A stretch of 64,000 nt of DNA. Source: Moniliella sp. 'wahieum'. Lineage: Eukaryota > Basidiomycota > Moniliellomycetes > Moniliellales > Moniliellaceae. The notes below the pieces were generated by a model. The model was not told the DNA's origin. It ran no database searches and saw nothing but the letters and a program-made list of their open reading frames with translations. Below are positions 23,258 through 34,705 of the stretch, one piece after another; the first letter of the stretch is position 1; every line of letters starts with the position of its first letter. The stretch covers positions 62,001 through 126,000 of the forward strand of contig RSEE01000065.1 of NCBI GenBank assembly GCA_003971905.1, in the 5' to 3' direction. The position numbers and the translations under genes were made by a program.

Positions 23258-24821
23258 ATGGTCCGCATGCTCCTCCGCCCGGCTCTTGCCACTGCCTCCA
23301 AGGTGCGTACCGAGCCCCCCGCTTCCCCCCCCCCCACGCACCACTCGCTCCCTCGCAGGCCCGCCTGCCCGCCGCTCGCACCGCCGCCCTGGCCCGCCCG
23401 CTTGCGGTGCGTGGCCTGGCCACGTCCGCCCCTGCGCTGGCGGTGCGTGTGGAGAAGGACACGTTCGGCCCGCTCGAGGTGGCCTGCCGACAAGTACTGG
23501 GGTGCCCAGACGCAGCGCTCGCTGCAGAACTTTGACATTGGCGGCGAGCGCGAACGGATGCCTGTGCCACTGATCAAGGCGTTTGGCGTGCTGAAGAAGG
23601 CGGCGGCGCATGTCAACAAGACCTACGGTCTGGATCCGAAGATTGCGATGCCATCTCGGCGCGGCGCGAGGTGATCTCGGGCAAGTTGGTGGACAACTTC
23701 CCCCTTTGTCTTCCAGACCGGCTCGGGCACCCAGACCAACATGAACACCAACGAGGTCATTGCCAACCGTGCGATCGAGCTGTTGGGCGGCCAGTTGGGC
23801 TCCAAGACGCCCGTGCACCCCAACGACCACGTCAACATGTCCAGTCTTCCAACGACACCTTCCCCACTGCGATGCACGTGTCGGCGTGGTGCTGGAGATC
23901 ACGCAGGAACTGCTCCTTCTCGATGAAGGAGCTGCACCAGGCCTCCACGCCAAGGCGGAATCGTTCAAGGACATTATCAAGATTGGCCGCACGCACTTGC
24001 AAGACGCAACGCCCTCACGCTTGGCCAGGAATTTTCCGGATACGTTCAGCAAGGGAGAATGGCATTGCCCGCGTCGAGGCGTCCCTTCCTCCTCCGCCAG
24101 CTCGCTCAGGGAGGCACCGCGGTCGGACGGGGCTGAACACGTTCAAGGGCTTTGCTTTGATGTGGCTGTTGCTGCTGAGATCTCCAAGCTGACCGGCGAG
24201 CACTTTGAGACGGCACCCAACAAGTTTGAGGCGCTGGCGGCGCACGATGCCGTGGTCGCAGCGTCGGGTGCGCTCAACACGGTGGCTGTGTCGCTGATGA
24301 AGATTGCCAACGACAGTTATCTCGGCTCGGGCCCTCGCTGCGGCCTGGGCGAACTGCACCTGCCCGAGAACGAGCCCGGGTCGTCGATCATGCCGGGTAA
24401 GGTCACCCCGAGACGCAGTGAGAGGCGCTGACCATGGTCGCGGCCCAGGTGATGGCAACCACACGGCCATCACCGTCGCCGGTTCGTACGGCCAGTTTGA
24501 GCTGAATGTGTTCAAGCCGGTGCTGATCCGAAACCTGTTCGTCGGTGCGCTGCTTCGGACGGTGCTCGCTCCTTCACCAAGAACTGTGTGGGGGCATTGA
24601 GGCAACAAGAAGCGCATCGACACGCTCCTCCACGAGTCGCTGATGCTTGCCATCCTCAACTCGACGGGGTTACGACAATGTGGCCCAAGGCAGCCAAGAA
24701 GGCGCACGCGGAAGACCTGACGCTGAAGCAGTCGGTCGTCGAGCTTGGTTGCTCACCCGGAGCAGTTGAAGACAAGGTGCGCCCCGAGCTCATGATTGGC
24801 CCCAAGGACGTGCCCAAGTAA
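23258..24821 (+). CDS. FUM1: Fumarate hydratase, class II, mitochondrial
   Basis: The ATG at 23258 starts a basic, Ala/Arg/Ser mitochondrial presequence ([15 protein letters not shown]). It is cut by a 56-nt intron (23303-23358, GTGCGT...CTCGCAG) that rejoins in frame. The mature part has [53 protein letters not shown] and [13 protein letters not shown], and the superfamily signature GSSIMPGKV near 24385, all blocks of tetrameric fumarases. The enzyme hydrates fumarate to malate in the TCA cycle; one fungal gene often serves matrix and cytosol. The signature continues as TP instead of NP and is followed by an indel, and about eight 1-nt slips are scattered through the gene. The stop is TAA at 24821. 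The enzyme's central role argues that the breaks are sequence errors. Confidence 0.93.
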
Positions 24822-25680
24822 ACCTGCTCGGGCAAGCATCCGGTGGGCGCCTGCTCGTGTGGCCACCCCCTTGGGTTTAGGAGGGAATGGACGGAGAGCA
24901 GCTCGTTTGCAATTCTATACTGCGTCCTACCTACTCCCACAATGGCATCAATGACGAGCATCGGGCAGCCATAGAGGTACTCCAGGCACCTAACGAAGAT
25001 GTGAGCGCACGTGATGTGCACGTGACCCGCACGTGTGCTTGCTTGGCGCATGCTCCGCACGTAAGGCCTTGGCCTAAGGCCGAAGGCCTAAGGTTGCACC
25101 GACTGAGCACTAAGCCTTGGAGCTTAGGCTTAGCGCTAAGCTTAGCAGCGTCGGGTGAGCGCTCAGGCTGAGCTCAGCGTGCCCAGCGCCAAGCGCCAAG
25201 CGGTGGTACAGCAAACGCTTCTGCGCCCTCGAGCGTCGCTTCCTCGTGTCACCGTGACATCTGTCACGCATCACATGCCACATGTCGCTGTGACGTCGAG
25301 GGGGATTGGCCCAGGCTGCCGCTGTGCGCCGCCACGCGCAACGGCCGCAACGCACTGGGGTATTGCCGGATGCCTCGTCTCGCGTCTTGCCTGGTACGGC
25401 GGGCCGCAGTCGCCGTTTTCTGTGTTGTGTCCGTCCCTGTCACGACCATTACTCATCGCAGTCCTAGTCATCGTTTGCTCTTCGCTCCACTCGGTCCTGC
25501 CGTAAGTGTTGGGGACTATCGGTTATCGATTATCGGCCTTGCCACTCTCGACGTCTGCTCTGGTACCATCTTACTAGTTCCTCGGCTCTGCTCAGGCAGA
25601 GCGATCAGGGCCTCAGGCTGGTCGGGAGTTCCAGGTGTGCGTTCTAGTCCCCATCTCTTCCCTGCTGGTGTTTTGAGGCG

Positions 25681-25700
25681 TGTCACATGTCACATGTCAT
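25681..25700. repeat. ACATGT-C heptamer array
   Basis: Two exact ACATGT-C units with partial units on each side. It fits the same palindrome-plus-one rule as the other heptamers. Confidence 0.7.
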
Positions 25701-25792
25701 GGCAAGTTCGCTGCGTCCAACCCGATGTACCGGTCTGCAAGAGAAATGAAATTTGGGGCAAGAAGAATTGAGAGAAGAGAGGAGATCGTCAA

Positions 25793-25972
25793 GCGGATGG
25801 GAGGAGGAGGCGGAACAAGGGGAAGGAGAAGGGGAAGAGGAAGGGGAAGGGGAAGAGGAAGGGGAAGGGGAAGAGGAAGAGGGAAAGAGGAAGAGGAAGG
25901 GAAGGGGAAGGGAAGAGAGAGGAAGGGGAAGAGGGGAGGGGAAGGGGAAGGGGAAGGGGAAGGGGTGAGGGC
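25793..25972 (+). repeat. Polypurine tract of GGGGAA/GAGGAA units, about 180 bp
   Basis: The plus strand is almost wholly A and G, built of GGGGAA and GAGGAA hexamers and with mirror symmetry in places. Such homopurine mirror repeats can form intramolecular triplexes. The tract lies downstream of fumarase and about 330 bp past the 3' end of the Rac gene, in transcription terms. Confidence 0.9.
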
Positions 25973-26300
25973 GGGGATCTCGGCAGGGACGAATCAAGTC
26001 GAGTGCGGAGAAGAACGAGAACAGCGATACAGACGAGACGGGGCATAGACTGGGCGCATCCGACGATGACGCTAGTTGAGGCAGTGGCAGGGCCGCTATT
26101 GGTCCAATCATCCTCAGTCCCCGTACGCCTTTCGAAAGGAAACAAAATCTTAGGAGAGGCGGTGGAGCAAGGGTGGGTGGCAAGGGGGGGTAGGGCTAGG
26201 CACCGAAGGGGTAGATGATGCGGTGCCTTCTAGCTAGGTGAGAAGGGTGTGGGTAAGGCAAGGGACAGCAAAGGCCGGAACGAGAAGGGAGGGGGGGGTA

Positions 26301-26942
26301 TCATAGAATGCGGCAATGTTCTTATTCTTTGCTTTCGCGGAGCCGGAGCGAGCACGGAGCGGATGGCCTCATCAAACACTCCCTGAGTCCTTTGGGTCAA
26401 CGCCGAACATTCCATGTATTGATGGCACCAATCTCACGCGCCAGCGCGATCCCTGGGCAAAAGTAAGAGGTGCCATGCGGCGCTCACGCAGCTGGCATTC
26501 CATTCGTCTCGGGGTCGTCGCGCAAGTCGAGCTTGGTGCCCACAAGCACGGCGGGGGACCTGGGGCGCATGGTGGGTAATTTCAGGCCACCACTTGGTCT
26601 TGACATTCTCAAACGACGGAGGCGACACGAGACTGAAGCAGATCAAAAAGACATCAGTCTGGGGGGTAGTAAGCGGGCGCAGGCGATCGTAATCTCTTGA
26701 CCGGCCGTATCCCACAGGCCAAGCACGACGGGTTTGCCGTCGACCATGACGAGCGAATAGTTTCAAAAATGGTGGAAGATATTCGCTGGGGAAAGCATTG
26801 GTCGTATAGGAGATGAGCAGCATGTCTTTCCGACCGCACCATCGCCAACGACGACACCTTGGGAGGCGGAGGGAAGGCGGGGGCGGGGTCAGCAGCAGGG
26901 CAGCAACGGCAATAGGAAAGACGCACACTTGATGGTCTGCAT
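26301..26942 (-). CDS. RAC1: Rac-type Rho-family small GTPase
   Basis: The ATG at 26942 gives MQTIK. An intron of about 70 nt (GTGCGT at about 26927 to CCCAAG at about 26858) leads to a P-loop GDGAVGKT, switch I region [13 protein letters not shown], the DYDRLRPL switch II end, and [20 protein letters not shown], which matches Rac rather than Cdc42. The tail has MECSALTQR and [23 protein letters not shown] box CRIL followed directly by TGA (26301-26315) lies one frame away from the preceding coding frame, so the true protein very probably ends in prenylated CRIL. Rac GTPases control polarised growth and hyphal morphology through PAK kinases at the plasma membrane. Other slips occur after GKTC and around switch I. 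Confidence 0.87.
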
Positions 26943-27232
26943 CGTGGGCAGAAGAGGTTGCTTTGCGGCTGAGGTGTGTGTGTGGAGGGGGGGGGGGGGT
27001 GGCAGAAGCAGGAGCAGAAGAAGCGAGGGCGAGCTGGGAAGGTGGATGGCAAGGTGGGGGTAGAGAAAGGAGCCAAAACTGAAGGCGAAGCTTGGCGGGA
27101 GCATAGGTGAAGTGTGATGGTGGACACATGTGAGCGCGGGATGCATGATGGGTGGTGAGCGAGTGCATGGTTGCGTGGTTGCATGATGATAACTGTTTAA
27201 ACTTTCATAATTACACACCGTGTCAACGTCGA

Positions 27233-27273
27233 GTTCAAGTTGAACGTTGAACATTGAATATTGAACGTTGAGA
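27233..27273. repeat. Mixed heptamer array AACGTT-G / AACATT-G / AATATT-G
   Basis: Successive 7-bp units are AACGTT-G, AACATT-G, AATATT-G and AACGTT-G. The register holds while the central tetramer changes, and two different palindromes (ACGT and ATAT cores) occur in one array. Confidence 0.85.
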
Positions 27274-27671
27274 CTGAGTTCAATATCAAATGGGGGTACT
27301 GAGGTACTGAGTGCTGCGAGGCACAGGTGAGCCGGTGAGGCTGGTGCTGGGTTCCGTTCGAGCTGGGTACTCGGGTACTCGACGCGGTGGGTTACTCTGA
27401 GATCCGACTGCTGGGGATCGTCACGGGTCGGCCGGTGCTGGCGAGGTGCGGGCAAGGGCGGTGGGGATGTGCGGGCCACCAGGCTGGCGCGGTTGCCTCG
27501 GCGCGGGCAGCCCCCGCTCGCGCCCAGAGTGGCGGGGCGGACACAGGCCGTGTGCCGGCTTGACGAGCTCCACAATGCACAATGAGAAAGGATGCATGAT
27601 GTACGCATGGTGTCGATCAGTCATCGATCATATCACCGGTCACCAGTCGCCACTGCCTGGCCGTGTTAAGT

Positions 27672-27698
27672 CAAACGTTGAACGTTGAACGTTTGAAC
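27672..27698. repeat. AACGTT-G heptamer array
   Basis: Three AACGTT palindromes at exact 7-bp spacing, 400 bp from the preceding array. Confidence 0.85.
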
Positions 27699-29927
27699 TC
27701 AACCGGCCTCTATCAGGGAGTCGATAGGCGCTAGGCAAACTATCGTGCGAACAACGGATCGGGCACCAACTTCTCTCTCACATGTCACAGCCGCACCCCA
27801 CCAATCTCCCTCTTCGACTGGATGAACATCGACATCTTACCGCCATCGCTGTCGTCTGTAGGTGGAAAAATAATCCACCATACAGCGGTCGTGTTCGCAC
27901 TCACCACGCAACACCCCTCCTTCGCCACTCTGTTCTATCTGACATCCCTTTTACACAGGCTGATTCTTCTTTCCCTGTGTGGACGGGCTTCCTCTCTACA
28001 TGGAACCTTCCCGCTTCCTCTCCTCTTCTCCCGCCCGAGATCTGGCGAAGTCAGGCAATGAAAGAAGGGGTGAATTCTCTATCATCCATATTATACCCTC
28101 GTCAACGCCTATTGTTTCTTCGCGTGCCCCATCCTTCACCTGTATATCCACATGCTTCCAAAACTGCGACGCCATACGTTATACCAAAACCACCACGGCC
28201 ACTTCACCGTGGTAGAGACGACATCTGATGATCAAGTCCCTACTATTCAAAGGCGCTGCTACTGCTACTGCTATAACTTAACCCATACGATACTGTAAAA
28301 ACCATCCCGGGACAGCCGAGCTTTGGCGCGGAGAGCATGTCAGTTCAAAGCATCCATGAAGAGCCACTGACGGTGCGGTCGGGCACCCATTAGTATAGAA
28401 ACTAAACAACGTAGTGGTGAGCAACACACACACGCCAGAGAAGTGAGGAAAGGCATCGTGAAACACCACACAAGTCGGACCGTCGGTTAGTACAAAACAC
28501 CCAATTTCGCCCACGTCCTCATTCACATATCATATTAGCACCATGTGCCGTCATTTGTCTCCTGTGAGAACAATGGCCACGGACGCTCTTTCGGTATATA
28601 CCAGATGCTTCCTTGTATATGTTTTTGCGGGAAACGTATCACACAGCTGCATGTCACCATTCGAGCGAGAAAAACGATGAAGAGTGACCAGATCGTCAAT
28701 CTTCTTGGCTCATACGCCATGCCGCTTCCCCATCATCTTATCAGTTGAAGTTGTTTGGTGCAACTGGCTAATAACGGCAATTATATCATGACTCTCAGCC
28801 CTGGAACACACTGAAGTGCTGCATGAGATGTTTCCGTCGTTCGACCTACCTACACCCCTTTCGTTGATCCCGGGCAATGTGGAACTCGTGAAAACAAGGA
28901 TCGGCAGGTGTGGCGGCCTCACATATATCTTACATTGGGGTTGTTGAGACGACCTCAAATTCATCTTTTTTATATCAGAGGTCGAATGGAAAAGCCCCAA
29001 ATGTGGACTCCAAGTTGTGTCGCTGTATGGCGGTCTGTTCGGGTCTATACCCGTCGCTCGTCAGCATATGTTCCCCTCAATCACATTTGATGCCCACATC
29101 GGACGGCACTCATGGACATTTTTCAGTCATGTCGTAAAGCCAAACATATGCCTCCAGTCCCAGTGATGAGAGTGTGGCGAAGTGATTATCCATGCCCTAA
29201 AACGCTGAAAACAGCATTCCACACAGTCTGGAAAGGTCTTCCTGGTCCCGGGCATAAAGCAGTGCCATGTGCCTTAGAGCTAACACTACAAGTTAATAAC
29301 AGCTTTCTCTTTTTTGCCGTTTAGGTACCGAATCCTTCTAGTCCATTTAAGCAGTTGCGTATGGATCCGTATAAAACTTATCCTCTCACTATGCCACTTG
29401 GGCCCGGTTGGCTCAGTTCGTAGGTAATATAAGTATGTCACTCGATCAGAACGAACGTGGGGGGACAACATCACAGTGAGAGGTGGACACAGGATCTCCG
29501 ACTGATAGGAAGCCACAGTAAGAGGCTCATAGGGGACTAGCTGGCCAAAATTCCCCCCCTATACACTGGGATCTAAACTCTCTGGCCGGAAATACGTTTG
29601 TATGACACCGTCGACTTGCTAAGAAAATGTGTGTTCGAGAGGCAAGGGACTTTTGGTGATGTGCTCGGAGGTCCGCGGCATGTTTTGAGAGCTTGACTGT
29701 GAATGATGTATACGGACACCCTCACAAAACAACATCCCCTCGTGCGAGAACACCACAAAACCCCTTTTTGTTCACAGCCTACCATACTATACATTGACCG
29801 TATCATCAAAGTTTATCGTCATGGAACCTCCCAGTGCAAAAAGCCTTGTTATGCGGATGGACTGCGTGCTTCACTACAGGCGAGTAGGGTGGAACTTCAT
29901 AGCAAGGTTCCGTTGTCTTCTTCTTCT

Positions 29928-29983
29928 TTTCTTCTTATTCTTCTTCTTCTTCTTCTTTTTTTCTTCTCTTCTTCTTTTCTCCC
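29928..29983 (+). repeat. TTC pyrimidine microsatellite
   Basis: An imperfect (TTC)n tract, all C and T on the plus strand. It is not part of any recognised gene. Confidence 0.85.
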
Positions 29984-30527
29984 TTGTCTGTATGCATGGG
30001 CGCATAGTATGGCACTCAGGAGCTAGAGGTAAACGCTATGACATTTCCACATTGCCCCACGCCACAACATTCCCATCAGTTCATTCTACTTGATAAAAAA
30101 CATGGGAAAACGCCTCTGACACACTATTGACGCAGCCAGCCCGCTTGGGCAATATATAATTTCGCCTCTCCAATGTGTGTGGAACGACGCCGGAACGGTT
30201 TGACGAAGGTGGCGACGGTGGAAGGAAAGGTGGTAAAGTGTCGACACAAAACAGGGCTATAGGGCCGATGGTCTCCTAATAGTTGCTGTATAACTGTAGA
30301 ATCTACTACGGTAGGCAAGATGACGGGGCAATGTAATTTCTGCAGTAAGATCTCAGAAAAAGAGGTAGGCCACATCCTCAGGGATTGGATACAAAAATGC
30401 TACAAGAACGCCAAGTACAGGGGCGCACTCAAGAGCGTTTTTCCCCCTGGGTTGACGATGCTACGACACCAAGACAGCGGGCAAGATGTTTGCAATTGGA
30501 AGGATTTGGCTACTCAGTCCCAATTTC

Positions 30528-30760
30528 ATGGAAATGGTTCCTCGCTCGGATGTCAATAACCATGTTCATCGTGTCCACACGCGCTTCTAGGGTACAGGAC
30601 CGGATGGCCAGAACCAGAGGGTCCTGATATCTAGCGATCCCCCTTTTTGTCCTTAACCTTGGTGGCGCTTCCAAGTAACCCCTGCAAGATGAACGGTTCG
30701 GTTTAGATGTCGGTTTCCCCTGTCCCAACCGTAAGCTCTATCAATGGTATGATGTAGAGT
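30528..30760 (+). repeat. Dispersed repeat A, copy 1
   Basis: About 230 bp matching copies at 47722-47955 and 56518-56745: shared blocks include CGCTCGGAT, TCCACACGCGC, CGGATGG, CAGAGGGTCCTGAT and a TCAATG.TATGATG end. It is the most diverged of the three plus-orientation copies. Not an LTR by its ends, and no coding function is recognised. Confidence 0.75.
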
Positions 30761-31988
30761 AAAAAGGGGCCAAGTTACTTATCGGAAGGTGGTAGATGGG
30801 TAATGCCGGTAAGGCTAGTGGAACGCCGATTGCAAGAAGGAGCATAGGCCGTTGTTGAGCCAGGGGAATGCAACAGCGAAGCAAAGTACCATAGGGGGAA
30901 TCTGGAGCCATTATTCCCATGGCCACGACGGCACGCGGGTACTAGTGCCACGATTGAGTAACCAAAAGATTTTGGTCACTGGAACGAGCTTACTTTGCTG
31001 GCGAGGGCTCTAACTGTGGAGAAGGTCTGTCGGGATGACCACTGGTCACTGTTGATCACAAGTGATTCTTGGTCCTGATTTGTTTAGACTACCTCGTTTC
31101 CCCCCTTTGTTTATGCCCCCTTCTTCCTCCGTGTGACTTACTCACATGTTCTTCTTCTCCGAGATGATATAGACCTCGCCTCTTTCACTCGATGATATGA
31201 TCCTCATCCTTTCCCCCATCTCCATCTCTGTTAGGTTCATCTAGTGGCATGCCGACCACGCTCAGCACTCAATTCCACTTTCGTATCCTCAGCGCTAGTA
31301 TATTCTGTGATTTGGAAGGACATGACGGGAGCTAGAGGGTCCTGTGAGATCACACCTGTGGAGAGAAAACACTAACTGATCTCTAATTGCGTTTTTGCAC
31401 GAACTGTCACAGCATCCGCCACGGATGAGCGAGAGCATATTGATGGCGCGCTGCGTTTTCCCTCAAGTTTCGCAATGCTATATGTATTCAGGAGCTATAT
31501 ACTCTCCGTCTGTTTTTCTTCTTTTTGCTGTGAAGAAAAAGCGCTGGACTGATTCATTTATGGACGGATCGGAGATGTACGTACCAGAGAAGGAGACGTA
31601 TAGCGACGTCTTGATCCACCTGGTTATGGAGACCGCAAAATGGATGCTGAAGCTGAAGCGTATAGGACAGTATAGCGTAGGCGATCAATTGCGGGAGAGA
31701 TAGGCATTGGTGGTAGGAAGCAGGACGAGGGTTAGCGTAAGGCTTAGCGCTAAAAAGCTAACAGGAGAAAAAGCCGCTAGTCGCTGGTTGATTATCGTGG
31801 TTAGGCCCTGCGGCCGGAAGTGCCCCCCACGATCGGGGAAGCCACAGCCCCCGTAGCTGCGGATGCTGCAATGGGCGCAAGTGTATGGGATACAGTCGCG
31901 TGGCGATCGTTTGGGTGTGAGATAATACTACCATAGGCTCTTTTGGCCCGCCTGCCCCACCGGGACTTGTGGATCGAACGCAAGGCGC

Positions 31989-32012
31989 AACGCGTAACGC
32001 GTGACGCGTAAA
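31989..32012. repeat. ACGCGT-A/G heptamer array
   Basis: Three ACGCGT palindromes separated by A, G and A in exact 7-bp register. Confidence 0.85.
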
Positions 32013-32545
32013 GCGGGTGGGTATCGTGTAAGAACGCTTATTTTTTGCGCTGCTGTTGCGTCTGCCTTCGCCTGGCTGTGCATGTGAAGCTCTAGTTCAA
32101 CTCGAAGTTTCAAATGTCAAAGTCCAATGCCAGTCTGATCCGAACAGCGTATCCATACACCCACAGGGCTCTGCTATAGAAGCTGTGCGAGTTTGACTAT
32201 GTACCCGCCTCCGCCCTGGGCCGATCCCGTCCGATCCGGGCAGACCTATGTCAGGTCGGATGTCGCGCCGACTTTCGGCGTTGCGGCTCCTCTGGTCGCT
32301 GCCGCCCATCTCCGATGCTGAGGCGCGCGGGCGGCAGCCTATCATATCTCGACTTCACATCGATCTCACACGCCACGACTCTCCTCGATCCTAAGGAACT
32401 CGGGTCAGATCCCGCATCTTGAAGGTTGAACGTTGAACTAGAGGCAAAAGCCTGAGCCTGAGGGAGGCCAAGGGAGGCTTCAGTATACCAGTCTATCACT
32501 CTCAGCCGGAGGCGCCGCCTGAGGGAGGTCTGAGGATCTGAGGGG

Positions 32546-32630
32546 GCTTGAAGGGCTTGAAGGGCTTGAAGGGCTTAAAGCTTGAAGCTTGAAGCTTGAA
32601 GCTTGAAGCTTGACGCTTGACGCTTGAGGA
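32546..32630. repeat. GGGCTTGAA nonamer run passing into AAGCTT-G heptamers
   Basis: Three 9-bp GGGCTTGAA units change into about five AAGCTT-G heptamers, then two degenerate GACGCTT units. The array shows a shift in unit length within one tract. Confidence 0.9.
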
Positions 32631-32726
32631 GCTTGAAATCGTTCAACGTCCAACGTTCATTATCATTCCTTTCTCAAAGAAGCCTGGTCTGTGCTCGGGA
32701 TCTTCCCGGTTCCCATGGAGTCAAAG

Positions 32727-32778
32727 GCGTGACGGGTGACGGGTGACGGGTAACTAGGTAACCGGTAACCGGTAACTG
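32727..32778. repeat. GGGTGAC run passing into ACCGGT-A heptamers
   Basis: GTGACGG units (three, period 7) give way through a TAACTAG unit to two ACCGGT-A units, all in one 7-bp register. Confidence 0.85.
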
Positions 32779-33145
32779 TTTAATCAATCACCGATCATCG
32801 GATGTACACCGTCACGCGTCACACGTCAGAGAGCCTCAAGACCTCGATCAGTGTCTGGAGAGCAGGGTAGCCGGTAGGGCAGGGTTTGCTGTCGCATTAG
32901 GCCTTTGGCCCTACTTAGGGGCCTTGGTTCAAAAGGGTCACCTGGTCACCCGCACGCTTCAACCTTAGTTGTCCCCCAATTTCCCCACTCAGAAGCTCAG
33001 GCACACCCTGGCACAACGTGTAGCGTTTAATTTTTGTGTCTTTGTTACCAGCCACTATGCCCTACCTCTCTCCCGGACATGCGACCGGCAACTAGAGCGA
33101 CCTCCTGCAAGCCACATTTACTGTCTTTGCAGCTTGAGTACTTGG

Positions 33146-33345
33146 TACTTCAAGCTTCAAGCTTCATGCACTTGAGTGCATTGAATCAAATTGAGAAGAG
33201 TCTTGAAGCTTGAAGCTTGAAGCTTGAAGCTTGAAGCAGGAGTAGCATGGATAGGTAGCATCTTGAATGAGCTTGAGCTTGAGCGCTTGAGCAGGCTTGA
33301 AGCTTGACGCTCAGCTGAGCGCTGAGCGCTGAGGGCTTGAGGCCT
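33146..33345. repeat. Cluster of AAGCTT-C/G and AGCGCT-G heptamers
   Basis: AAGCTT-C units (33150-33170) are followed by AAGCTT-G units in the same strand register (33200-33238), CTTGAG-type words, and two AGCGCT-G units (33317-33332). Confidence 0.85.
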
Positions 33346-33454
33346 GGGGATCTGAGGCTGGCGTTCGCAGACCATATGGCCAGGCTCTTGGTATCTATAC
33401 TCGGGACTGTGAAAGAATCAACAGCTCAGCACTATGATGCATGGTACAACCCTG

Positions 33455-33625
33455 CACATGATGCATGATGCATGTGACGTGTGACGTAGTGACACTAGTG
33501 ACTAGTGACTAGTGACTAGTTCTAGTGATATAGCGGCACTCCCCTATGGGTGATGCATGATGCATGATGTGAGATGCGTGAGATGGGTAATCGATAATCG
33601 ATAATCTCGATTAATCGATAATAGG
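33455..33625. repeat. Cluster of ATGCAT-G, ACTAGT-G and ATCGAT-A heptamers
   Basis: Four separate arrays occur in 170 bp: ATGCAT-G x2 (33460-33474), ACTAGT-G x4 (33493-33520), ATGCAT-G x2 (33552-33567), and ATCGAT-A with reversed partial units (33589-33623). Three different palindromic cores share the same 7-bp rule side by side. Confidence 0.92.
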
Positions 33626-34705
33626 CAATGCGTAGCGCATCATAATGGGGGCGTGTTTACTTTATGTAGTAGCACAAGTAGGGACTCTGATGTATGATGT
33701 ATGAGTATGATACAGATGCGTGATGGGCTACCAGCACGCCAGAGCACGCCGACCATCTGCTGCGTTGTTGCCACTGTTGCAACGCCACGACGCTGCCAGG
33801 GTACTGTTGTTTCACTCCGCCCAGGCAGCCACTTGCAGATGGGATCTACATAATGCAGAGCGTTGTGAAAACTGGTGCTGGAGCACACTTATCGGTAGTA
33901 CTCTGTACCATGTACCCAGGCTGCCAGTACATTTGAGCATGTGAGTACAGCGTACAGAATGCTGAGACTGAGCACGCACCAAGTCCTCCATCCGGTTTCT
34001 ATAGCCGGAACGGATACAGCCTGTGGCCGGTTGCCTGAGGCACAGGCCTGACTGACCTGAAGGCCTGAGATCTGAGACCCGATACAGCTTAATTACCGTC
34101 TAATATTTGATGCAATGTTAGTGATCGAAATGATCAGCGACTGAGCCGCAGTGCCTCCGCAGCGGTCTCCAACTGCTAAGCTGTCTCAACAGCACAAGCA
34201 AACTGGTAGCCGGTAAACGTTAAACTTAACGTTACCCGCGCTCAGCACTTTCCTAAGTACTAAACGTACTAACTCCTAAAAGCGTCCTTGCTTCCATGTA
34301 CGTTAGGCGTGGTAAACGTTAAACATCACGCGGCACGTGTCACACCCGGCTTGTTCGCTCTCGGAGCACTCGTCCCACGTTCCTGTGTCTGCTGGCGGGC
34401 TTGGCTCTGTTTGGCTTGGTTTTGGGCCCTACCATCAGGATGTGCATCATGCATCAACGGTTCGCCTTCACCTTCGCCTTCAAGCTTCAAGCTTCAGCTT
34501 CAGCTTCACCCGCGCGCCCTCGACGCCTCAACAATCTTGTTCCAACAAGCTTTTGGCCCACCACCGGTTTTCCGCCCCTGCGCCTCAGCTTGTCAGCCCC
34601 GCCCGCTGTCTGTTTCCACCATCTTTGAACCTCTTCTTGCTTGCGGCCTCTCGCTCCAACCGCTGGCTTACTCGCCCACCACATACACACGTTACGACGT
34701 GTCCG

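Larger units (their letters stand above)
24822..26300. other. Gene-free region with palindromes and a purine tract
   Basis: Dense GGCC/AGGCCT and AGCGCT/AAGCTT palindromic words occur at 25060-25145, ACATGT-C heptamers at 25681-25700, and a long purine tract at 25793-25972. No gene is recognised; open frames in the purine tract are low-complexity artefacts. Confidence 0.5.
26943..34705. other. Gene-poor, repeat-rich stretch
   Basis: No protein family could be recognised in nearly 8 kb. It holds multiple heptamer arrays (listed separately), a pyrimidine tract, and a copy of dispersed repeat A. By eye, 28.2-31.5 kb is more AT-rich than the flanking gene islands. Short frames such as 30320-30559, with a Cys-x2-Cys start, are not supported as genes. 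Decayed mobile elements are the likeliest content. Confidence 0.5.

Noticed and set aside
25793-25972. Glu/Gly/Arg-rich open frames in the purine tract
   Set aside because: All frames are open only because a purine-only strand has few stop codons; low complexity and no start context.
29321-29420. A further inverted copy of repeat A
   Set aside because: Only short words (GGATCCATACGC-like) match; similarity is too weak and broken to claim.
32546-33625. CRISPR-like array
   Set aside because: Repeats are directly tandem 7-9 bp units without unique spacers, and the DNA is fungal.
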